Source of the DNA: Biscogniauxia marginata
Lineage: Eukaryota; Ascomycota; Sordariomycetes; Xylariales; Xylariaceae
Reading direction: 5' to 3'
DNA: 64,000 nt
NCBI GenBank assembly: GCA_022695795.1
Contig: MU404136.1
Location: 124,001 to 188,000 of the forward strand
The notes beneath the pieces are model-generated. The model saw only the letters and a program-made list of their open reading frames with translations. It was not told where the DNA came from and made no database searches. Shown here one piece after another: positions 35,201 through 44,231 of the stretch (positions within the stretch are counted from its first letter, which is position 1; each line of letters begins with the position of its first letter). Both the position numbers and the translations under genes were made by a program.

Positions 35201-35601
35201 CTAGCTAGATCGCACAATGTATCGGTTTTGGCCATTTCATTCAGGTCTTAACCATATCTACGAAACGAGAAGGCCCAGGCAGAGGCAGGCCAGGAGCTTG
35301 GCATCTCTGTAGTTAACTACAAAGGGCTTTGAATTGTGGGCTTATAGGCCCTGGGTTAGCACTGAATAAAGTCTAAATATGATAGAAGGCCCGCAAACCT
35401 GGCCGTGCATTAATGGAGCCTCAGGGTAGCCTGGAATGCATCTTGATCGTGTGGGTAAGAGGGTTTTGGATAAAGAACGACATCGTTCCTGTTTTGTCAG
35501 GGGAGCCTTATTTTACGTCTTTTGTCTCTGAAAGTAACCATGGTTTCCGTTGCTTCTAGACTTCTGAACGTTTGAATTTTTCGAAAAGAGACATTATCAC
35601 G
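32215..35601. other. 3.4-kb AT-rich region without a gene
   Basis: Divergent spacer between the beta-glucosidase gene (-) and the damaged membrane protein gene (+). The stretch about 32640-34300 is visibly AT-rich with stop codons in all frames. No terminal inverted repeats, transposase-like frames or RNA genes were recognised. It may contain heavily mutated repeats that cannot be identified by eye. Confidence 0.45.
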
Positions 35602-37136
35602 ATGTCTGCTGCCAAGGAGGATTACCAGCTGTCCGCCCTTGCCGCCGGCTTCACCCTTGGGTTCGGCTTTCTGACAGTATGGGAGGCCGTAAAGCAGACT
35701 CATCGGAACCGGAATCCCCTGAGAAGCGTGTATATATATAGTAAGAGGCCTCTAGGATCAACATCATACCCTTCTTAGTCGACACCGAGTATTATTTTGC
35801 AACCCAATCTGTTCGGAGCTTGCTTGCGTCCAGGATGTGTCGTTGCGGCCTTAATACCATGCAGACGGTTAAAAGTATGCGAGAACACATCACTAACTTG
35901 TTATTCATAGTGGTATGAGGAGAAATTATCGCCAACGTCGGAATAGGAATCATGGCCTGGCTTTGGTTAGATGGTCTTATTGGGGATAGACCAACGTAAG
36001 TTAATCATTCCAACTAACCTAGAAAAATAGCGGAAAGAAACAAAAACTAAGGAATATTCAACAGTGTTCCGCTCCTCTTTTTCATCCTGGTCTTCTGGGT
36101 ATTCGAAATACAATTCCTTATGCAGATTATCATCAACCGTATCGCTATCATCGCGGAGAGCCAACGAACGATCCGACGTCTGAATGGGGCACAGCAATCA
36201 TTATCACCATAATCAATATTGCTGTCTTCTGCATCTTCATCCCTTCTCATCTTGTACCCCCCGTAAACAACACGTAAGTCTCTTGTGTCTTCCCGAGAAG
36301 CATACCTCATGGATGTACTAACTATTGGTAGGTACGTGAGAATCAACGAAATATGGGACAGGATGTCGAAATTCCTCATCTGCATAGTCGATGGCGGTCT
36401 CAATTGGTACTTCTTGCGGGGCGTAAAGCAACGGCTTCTCAAACAACACGGCTTGATGAAGTATAAGCCGCTGGTCAGCTTCACCGCGAGGCTAATGGTC
36501 GTATCGATCCTTATGGATGTAAGTTCAACGCCCCGAAATCATCGCCGCTAACTAGGAGGTCAAAGGGAATACACAAAAGAAACAAAACAAATATCTAACA
36601 CATCACAGTTATTGCTCATCGGTCTCATGTGGCTCCCAAATCAGGTTGTCTTTATCCAGTTCCACCCAGTAACGTACATGGTGAAGCTCAACATCGAAAT
36701 GACTATGTCGTCCCTGATCACCAAGCTCGCGAAGAGGGGCATGGGAGACGAGGTTCTGGATCCGCACACTGAGTCTTTCTCGCACGACAAGAGCCGCGAC
36801 TACAACAAAAACACCCGCACCGGGCACGATAACGCGCCTTGCCAGCGCGGTGGCACCGTCCTCAGCACCTTCACCGTGAATGCCAAGGGTGGCTGCGTGT
36901 TGTTGGGTGATGACGACTTTGACCATCGGCGGGCGCAGGGGCACACGGGCATCCAGAGGACGGTCGACATCAGGATAGAGGAGGAGTCGATAATCTCGGA
37001 CACGGAGAAGACGCAGGACGACCTCGAGAGGGGGGGCAGGCGGTCCCCCCGGCGGGACGTCGAGGACGAGCTCTCGCTGACGCGGAACATGGGCCACCCG
37101 AGGCCCTTGGATCCTACCTACGTTCCAGCATCCTAA
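35602..37136 (+). pseudogene. Fungal multi-pass integral membrane protein gene with a nonsense codon and a frameshift
   Basis: Five exons can be read: 35602-35740, 35911-35995, 36065-36273, 36332-36518 and 36609-37136. If undamaged they would give about 382 aa. The protein resembles a fungal family of seven-helix-like membrane proteins of unknown function (ALAAGFTLGFGFLTVWEAVK, FEIQFLMQIIINRIAIIAE, FLICIVDGGLNWYFLRGVKQ). Two lesions are seen. The family's Trp in the VWGEI stretch is TGA at 35916-35918. One base is missing around 36184, where CTGAA-TGG needs an extra base to encode Leu-Lys-Trp; exon 3 is 209 nt, where 210 would keep the frame. All other splice sites and the 176-codon last exon are intact, with a polar C-terminal tail. 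It may be a recent pseudogene or carry assembly errors. Function unknown. Confidence 0.78.
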
Positions 37137-39902
37137 CGACGTAGGTGGCAAGACCTACTACTGAACTTGATAATTTCTTGTTTTTGGAATTATGAACGAA
37201 ATTTGTTTTGGGGGCGATTAATAGCGCGATGAAAGCAGAGCCGGAGGAGTCCGATATGATTGATGGATGTAGTCTTTGCATCCTCCCCTCGGGGCCGTGA
37301 TGATACCATGTTCTTATTATTAAGAAGCTACAGCAGGCCATAGCGGACTATGGCCTAGTGATGGCTTTTTTTTGACCTTGTCAGCTTGTAAATGTATCGC
37401 ATAAACATGGAATGAGCACATGATTAACTCTGTATAATTAGTATTTCTTTTAGTTGCGTCTGTGGTATCTCCGTAGGCATAACACTAATGTTACTTACAT
37501 ATTCACTAGGAAACTTCTTCTTCTTGAATATTAATGAACCGGACCCCGGTGGAAATACAATAGCAAAAATTTGGGCTTTCATGTATGAACGAGGTACCGA
37601 CCTCGTAACTCCTAATCCTCGAATATATGCGTTAAGAAGCCAACGTGTATCCATACCTACTCCGATATCGTTATGACACCTCTTTTCCCTCTGCATCAAC
37701 CACACTCGCTATTGAAGTTTGACTTTTGTCTATTTATTCTTGACCCTTGTGGCGATATTACTTATTCTAGGCAGGCTAGGAAGCTCAACAAGGTTGCCCT
37801 TCAGCAGCCAGCAGGGTGACTAAAGTAATGCAGACTAAATTGATATGGGGTCTAGAGCTGAAACTAATCAGGAAGACAACACTTTGTTGTCCCGAATAGT
37901 TCGCCCCAAATTCTAATCAATATGTATAGGCATATATACTGGCGGCAGTCGCATCTATGCCCCGGCTGGGTTCGAGCAAAGATCATTGCTGGGCTGGAAG
38001 GAACATTGGGTAACTAGGAATAACTGCGATATGTTACTTGTAATAGCTACCCTGATTTACCACAGCCTTAAATTAGTTGGTAATACACCTGCTGGGGGCA
38101 GGTCTGAGGTCAACTTATCCTTAGCACATACCTTCTTCTTTCTTTAATGCTATTCGTACGTACTCACTTGGATAATCACTTTACTGGTAATGAGAGGATA
38201 CTTCTCCCTATACAATCTGGTGGTCTGAGAGGCGCAGTATTAGAGAAAATCAGATGCTGTGTGGATGCCTTGGTACGAGACAAAAGAATGGTCATTGCTA
38301 ATTATACCTTCTGGGGACAAAGTCCCAGCAAAAATAATACGAGAATGATAGAGAATAGAATATCTCAGGTAAGGAAGGGGATGAACAAATTTCCCTTAGG
38401 TGTATCTGTGTATGTATATCCTAAGTCAAGTCTTGTAGAAGTACTTCGAAGCTTCCTGTGTGTTCCTTTGGCTTCCATGAGCAGCTACATCAAGATTATA
38501 GTAGAGTCACATCTGTATTTCCATATTACTAGACCTTGCTTTATATTCACCAATAATCTTACATTGATAATTTGAAAGATGTATCCCAGGTGGTAAGAAA
38601 CAAGCCAGCTCGCGATACGACTCGTGCTTTCATGATTTGGTAGGGGTATAGCTGACGAGCTTTGAAAATACCTGGCTGTGCGGCCCTATGTATGTAAACA
38701 AGGGATGTCTTGTTTAAGAGAAGATAGATACAGTTGCCAGAGACTGGTGTGCACAGGGAAATATTTCTTAGGGAAGTATTTTGTAGAAGCTGTGACCCTA
38801 GGTCCAAAGAATACTTACTGATGGACAAATAGGTAAGGTGAGAAGGGGGGAGGGATGATACATCTATAAAATCACAAATGATAAAGTATTCACCATGGTC
38901 GAGAACATGGTATTAGACATAGAGCAGTATTCACTGACGGTTCGAAGTCATTTAAGATCTATAGTGTGCCGAGACAGAGATTCTAGAATAACAGGCTTGG
39001 CAAAGTCACTCGGTATTCAGTATGCACCCCCTTTTGAAGGCTTATTGTTACTTAACACATGGACAGCGTTACTTTTCATACCAAAAGGCATTGTGTGTAA
39101 ATTTAGGTGGTCATAGGGATGATTCAGAGGGTATTGTTCCCAACTCCGGGGCAATTAGGCAGTGCAAACAAAATACAGGCTACATATTGCAGCATATACA
39201 CCCAAAAGGTTTCTGAGGAAGCGCGCTTGTTGACGAGGTGACGCGGCGGGTGATTTTTTCCTGGCACTCTTGCACTTGAATACATCTCTCAGTGGTGAGA
39301 AAGTCTGCCTGTACCTCTACACCCACCAGGCTCATTCGTTCCCTGCTTTCTTTTCTTGAGCAATCTCATCTGTCAAGCCAGGTCCTTTCACAAACACAGT
39401 CACCTACGAAACCTCATAAGAACCAAGACACCATTCTTTTCAGCACGAATAGCAAGTATTCCTCGTCACTTTAGGGCACCAAGGTACCAAGGTACACCGC
39501 GACCTACCGTTGCCTAGGTCCTTTGTTGTTCATTAGCAATACTGCCCAACGTGTTCTAGAACCTTGCATCTTGTCAAGGTCAGTATCAAGGTGTTAACTT
39601 TTCAACACATACCAAGTAACTCGGCTCGCGCTGTCCCTTCTATCTATCTGTAATCTAATACCTTGATCCGCAGGAATCGACAAACTCCAAACATCCCTTC
39701 CCGTATTCTTTCCTAGGGCATTATCCCATCTCTGAAGGTCTCGTCGCCTAAGGTCACCTTATCACTTGAGACTGCCTTAGTCGGCGACATCCGTAAACCT
39801 TTGTACCTCCCTCAACTATCGAAAGCTTTCGTCACACATTGGCAGCAAGTACTCGGCATCTCACCGGCTTTCTCACTGCCCTTAGGTGCAGTTTGTACCG
39901 CC
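37137..39902. other. 2.8-kb region without a supportable gene
   Basis: Lies between the membrane protein gene and the 427-aa unknown gene, both +. Open frames at 37488-37676 and 38147-38575 show no family similarity or codon bias. The last 600 bp (about 39300-39900) become pyrimidine-rich and probably hold the promoter and 5' leader of the next gene. Confidence 0.45.
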
Positions 39903-41186
39903 ATGGATCCATCCAGGCAGGCGCCGGTCAGGAAGACCTGGTCTGATGTAGCATCGCAAGCACCATCGCCGAGTAGCCAGAGAGCTATATCTTCCAAATC
40001 TGTAACTCGACTGACCCTCAAGAAACCGGCTCCCAGTCCTAGCCCGCCGCCCCGTTCCTGGGCTAAAAAGGGTAAATCTACCAGCCAAAAAGTCGAGAAT
40101 ATGGCTTCTGAAAAAGCAAAGCACAAGGAGAAGCAGCCTCGTGCAATGATCGAACACTATACGGCGACTAATGGACTCATCGACACTCTGAATGCCACCT
40201 ACGGTAAGGAGATATTGGCAGAGAAGTATCCAGAATTGAACCTAGGCAATACGAGCAACGAACCACGCAATAATGGTCTTCGCAATGCTCTCGAGGCAAT
40301 TATCCATGAGAAAGCTATTGGAACTGGCGCGGATAAACTTGCCACTACCAGCTTTCCTCGAGTTGAATTTGATTTAGCTCCCGAGAAACCCCGACCAAAC
40401 GAGCCGAATACCATCATGCCGGATCTATTCGATTCGGATCTTGGCCTCAATGGCTACGAACGGGTCATATACCCCGAAGTTGGCTGGTCTTCGTCCAGAA
40501 TCTGGATTAGTGGAGAGGAAAGAGAGCGTATTCATTACGAGAAAATCCAGACAGACCTGCATCGCAGTGGCGCAGAACAATCATCTTTCATTCCTCGGAC
40601 GTTCAGGGAGTTCCTAAAGCACAAGGCCGCTGTTGCCGCCGCCAAGAAGCGTGCTCTAGAGGAGGACCTCGGACAGTTGGAGCTAGATCTGGAAAGATTT
40701 CGCCGCGTGGCTAGATACGGAAACCCACTAGAGCAGCTGAACGTGCCGGTTCAAATGTCGCCTAAGCTGGTCGCTTATAGCGAACGCGATGGTTTGACCG
40801 TCATCGGCGGGAGACCTTCGATGTGGACCACATATTACCTCAATCTCAGACGTGTCCACTGGCCGACACGCCAGGATTTCAAAGTTGACGGAGACGAGCG
40901 CGCGGAGCGAGGATCCGGTCGCCTTTTCCCCTTACCTATCCTTCAGGTACCCCATCCACAGTACGAATATCTCGCTTGTGTTCCGGACCCCATTCTCAAG
41001 ACTGTACCCGACCTGCCGCGAGACTATCGTTTTGTAGATCAGTATGCCATTAATTCCGTCAGATACGACAGTCTGTCGATATATGAGGCCGAGCTACTGG
41101 ATCAGCCGACCGAGGAGATCAGCATGGGAAATGTTCCATGTGAAACCCGGGAGCTCATCCAGTCAATCCTAGACGACGACGTCTAG
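39903..41186 (+). CDS. Protein of unknown function, 427 aa, with predicted coiled coil
   Basis: Single exon. The frame is open from 39801, but the first ATG is at 39903 in a strong context (GCCATGG), so I start there. Residues 1-80 are Ser/Pro/Lys-rich and disordered. Residues 81-140 look helical (MIEHYTATNGLIDTLNATYG). Residues 170-230 contain an aromatic segment with VIYPEVGWSSSRIWISGEE. Residues 233-270 form a long charged helix, probably a coiled coil (FREFLKHKAAVAAAKKRALE). The rest is a globular-looking region with PSMWTTYYLNLRRVHWP. No signal peptide, membrane segment or known catalytic motif is visible. I do not recognise a named family. Length, composition and a clean single frame support a real gene. 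It lies upstream of the S8 gene on the same strand. Confidence 0.75.
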   Translation: MDPSRQAPVRKTWSDVASQAPSPSSQRAISSKSVTRLTLKKPAPSPSPPPRSWAKKGKSTSQKVENMASEKAKHKEKQPRAMIEHYTATNGLIDTLNATYGKEILAEKYPELNLGNTSNEPRNNGLRNALEAIIHEKAIGTGADKLATTSFPRVEFDLAPEKPRPNEPNTIMPDLFDSDLGLNGYERVIYPEVGWSSSRIWISGEERERIHYEKIQTDLHRSGAEQSSFIPRTFREFLKHKAAVAAAKKRALEEDLGQLELDLERFRRVARYGNPLEQLNVPVQMSPKLVAYSERDGLTVIGGRPSMWTTYYLNLRRVHWPTRQDFKVDGDERAERGSGRLFPLPILQVPHPQYEYLACVPDPILKTVPDLPRDYRFVDQYAINSVRYDSLSIYEAELLDQPTEEISMGNVPCETRELIQSILDDDV

Positions 41187-42126
41187 ATGCGACAGAAATG
41201 CAGGTTCCCCTAGACCTCGAAGGTTAGAACCTACTTGCTTCCTCATGTATCTGCCTTTCTCATGCTCCGCTGGCGTGCCTTCTCGACGCAATGGAAGCAC
41301 TACAGATCAACACAACTAGGGGGAGGAGAGACGCATTAGGTTGGCTGGTTCAGATTTGGGATATTGCTTCTCGCTTTTTTGTTTTTTCTTCTTTTTCTTG
41401 TATCCTCTGCCCCTTCTCCTTGAGACTTAGATACACGAGCTCGAAGAGCTGCGGGCCAGAGATACGGATAGTTTTTAGCCATGATGCTATACTTGTAGAG
41501 TAGATTCACTCGGTGTGTATAGTCTGCGATTTTGTCCAGCTATGGTAATGCAGCTTTGGCGGCGCTGCTTGGAACATTTGATGAGGACAGAATCGCCATC
41601 TGCCAGATCAATGGACCTGATTGTTCAATTATATTCATGCGGATGCCTGTGCTAGTAAACCTTTGCGTGTGGACATTGGTAGACCCAATTTGAAGCTACT
41701 TGTAATTCTTAAGTGTAGTTCTTAAAGTGGGGAATGTCAGAAGCTCCTGAAGTCGGAGGAGGCTCGGCGCATGGGTCACTTCTTAGTTGGAATGCACAGA
41801 CCACACTCATTAAGCCCTAGGTACGGAATTACCTTCCCTCCCGAAATTTTCGCGAGCCCACATTTGGCAGAAATTCAAGAGAATTTCGAGACCCTCCAAA
41901 CTTCCTCTCAACCCTCGTGAACATTTCGACCGCCTCATCACCACCCACCCACGGACCCCGAATTCGATTGCAACTGAGTTAATCAGGTACGTCTCGAGGA
42001 AATTGTTCGAGTATTGCAAATTAACATTCGTGAACCTCCCTTGGAACTGCCCCGGTTCGTTGTGGGAAGAAAACGAACAAGAAAAATTAACTAATAATTA
42101 AATTCTCTGGAGCAGAAACCGCAATC
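41187..42126. other. Intergenic, 940 bp, with the ribosomal protein S8 promoter
   Basis: 3' flank of the unknown gene and promoter/leader of the S8 gene. A probable 5' UTR intron lies at 41988-42115. No other gene seen. Confidence 0.5.
41988..42115 (+). other. Probable 5' UTR intron of the ribosomal protein S8 gene
   Basis: A GTACGT donor at 41988, a branch-like TTAACTAATAA at about 42087-42097 and a GCAG acceptor at 42112-42115 lie just upstream of the S8 start codon at 42127. Ribosomal protein genes in filamentous fungi often carry leader introns. Confidence 0.5.
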
Positions 42127-42854
42127 ATGGGTATCTCACGAGACTCTCGTCACAAGCGTTCCGCCTCTGGCGCCAAGCGAGCCTACTACCGTACGTGATC
42201 ACCGTGCCCGCCGTGTCCCTCGCGACACGCAACCCAAGAAAAACAAACCGAAAGCCCGTATGCATCATGGGCATCTGCTCATGACCATACGTTCTGACCT
42301 CCTCACCAGGGAAGAAGCGCGCTTTCGAGCTCGGCCGACAGGAGGCCAACACCCGTATCGGCCCCAAGCGAATCCACACCGTCCGCACCCGTGGCGGCAA
42401 CCACAAGTACCGCGCCCTGCGTCTCGACTCGGGCAACTTCGCCTGGGCCTCGGAAGGCTGCACCCGCAAGACCCGTGTCATCATCGTCGCTTACCATCCG
42501 TCCAACAACGAGCTTGTCCGAACCAACACCCTGACCAAATCCGCCGTTGTCCAGATCGATGCCGCCCCCTTCCGCCAGTGGTACGAGGCTCACTACGGCC
42601 AGTCTCTTGGCCGAAGACGCCAGCAGAAGTCTGGTAAGGAGGAGGAGGTCGTCAAGAAGAGCCGCGCCGTCGAGAAGAAGCAGGCTGCCCGGTTCGCCGC
42701 CCAGGGCAAGGTCGAGCCCGCGCTAGAGAAGCAGTTCGAGGCCGGTCGTCTGTTTGCCGTCATTGCCAGCAGACCTGGCCAGAGCGGTCGTTGCGACGGA
42801 TACATCCTCGAAGGAGAGGAGCTGGCTTTCTACCAGCGTAAGCTGCACAAGTAG
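42127..42854 (+). CDS. RPS8: 40S ribosomal protein S8 (eS8)
   Basis: Two exons, 42127-42190 and 42310-42854, with a 119-nt intron (GTACGT donor, TTCTGAC branch, CACCAG acceptor), encode 202 aa, the normal fungal length. The N-terminus [19 protein letters not shown] and the segments [33 protein letters not shown] and [13 protein letters not shown] are diagnostic of eS8. C-ending codons are frequent, as expected for a highly expressed gene. S8 is a small-subunit protein that binds 18S rRNA and is needed for early 40S assembly. No lesion is visible. Confidence 0.97.
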
Positions 42855-43276
42855 ACGCACAAATGAAAAACTGGGGGGATGGAGGGTTCTGCTACGAGGT
42901 CATCGAGATGAATTACCCGCACTGGAAATGGTGTTCACGGATTCTGCTCACTTTCAGCATGGTATGGGATTCACTTTTACTAGGTACCGATCAATAAAAG
43001 ATCACCAAAATGAGAGGACTTCCTGCGGACCCTAGACCTCTATACTCCTCGATCTGTCTGTGACATGTACCTTCTGCCATATTCGTGAGACCGTCCATCT
43101 CGATGTGTATCCAGGGTGTTACGCCGTGCTATAGTTTCGAAGTCCGATTGTCAATGGAGCGATGAACGAATGGGACTTGACTGAACTTGGAGGTGTTTTC
43201 ATCTATACCTATTCCTAACTGTTGCCGCTTCGATTGTTCTAAATACCGCGCTCTTCTAGTTAAATCGTCCTTCATG

Positions 43277-43295
43277 ATATATATATATATATATA
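43277..43295. repeat. (AT)n microsatellite
   Basis: About nine AT units in the S8/Gyp5 convergent spacer. Confidence 0.8.
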
Positions 43296-43827
43296 GTATG
43301 TATAATTTCTTATCAGCATTGAACAACGGAAGAAACATACACACACATTAATAAGGGTTCTAATCACGTCTTTTCATCGTATTGCATTCGCATTCTTCTT
43401 CCCTTTTCCACCCTAGAGCCCATCCAGCTAACCAGTCACTAGGTACCTAAGATATAACTAAGTAGTAAGTAGAGCGCATTCGTCTATCTGTGTGTCTGTC
43501 CTTTCTGTCTCTACTCTCTAACTAAAGCTGAGCCGAGCTAGTCTACTGTCAACGAAGCCAGCGATGACAGAAGACAAAAAAGGAGAAGGAAAAAAACAAA
43601 TTACTACACATGATTCTTGCAATCCCTCCCGGATCATGATGCCCAAAGCGGGAAGCTGACATCCTCTTCTCCTCTGTCTTTCTTTCTTCTCCTGTTGCTT
43701 CTTCTTTCGCAAACGCCGAAAATATAAAATAAAATAAAATGCGAGTTGTTTTCTTGAGGACATTACATAAACAAATTGTTTTTCTTTCAGTTGCACCCCA
43801 TTATGTCGGATCCAATTTGCTGCTTGG

Positions 43828-43852
43828 AAAAAAAAAAAAAAAAAAAAAAAAA
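43828..43852. repeat. Poly-A run (25 nt)
   Basis: Twenty-five consecutive A in the convergent spacer. Exact length may be an assembly estimate. Confidence 0.8.
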
Positions 43853-44231
43853 GACAGAAAAAGAAAAAACCACTACTTCCTCCCTCTCTTTCTCTCTCTC
43901 TTCATTCAACTAGGTATTTCTTTTTTCTTTTCCTTTTTTTTTCTCTTCACCCTCTCCTTTCAGTCATATCCGTTCATTATCAGAGTTCTAGCAGAAGCAG
44001 TAGTAGTAATAGTAGTAGAAAGCGGGAGAGGGAAGGCGTGGGACACGTATAGGGGGGAAACAAAACCCCCCAAACAAAATTCATCATCCTGTTCCATAGA
44101 ATGCGCGCTCTACAGTTCATATAGTTTGTACAAAAAGGGGGACAAGTTATGTATATGGGCGCCAAGAACTACCCGGATATAGTCCTCCCGTTGACTCGCA
44201 CCGGAATTAAACGAGGAGTAGAGAAGAAAAT

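Larger units (their letters stand above)
42855..44231. other. Convergent intergenic region, 1.4 kb, with simple repeats
   Basis: Holds the 3' UTRs of the S8 (+) and Gyp5-like (-) genes. It contains an (AT) run at 43277-43295, an A25 run at 43828-43852, T/C-rich tracts at 43660-43720 and 43880-43970, and a TAGGTACCTA palindrome at 43440-43449. No gene seen. Confidence 0.5.

Noticed and set aside
38147..38575. 142-codon plus-strand open frame
   Set aside because: It has no family similarity or supporting splice context, and AT-rich spacers of this length give such frames by chance.
39801..39902. Upstream extension of the 427-aa unknown protein
   Set aside because: The frame is open but lacks an ATG before 39903, and the added residues look like translated leader.
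42191..42309. Possible snoRNA in the S8 intron
   Set aside because: No box C (RUGAUGA) paired with a box D near a terminal stem was seen. The CTGA present is the branch site.
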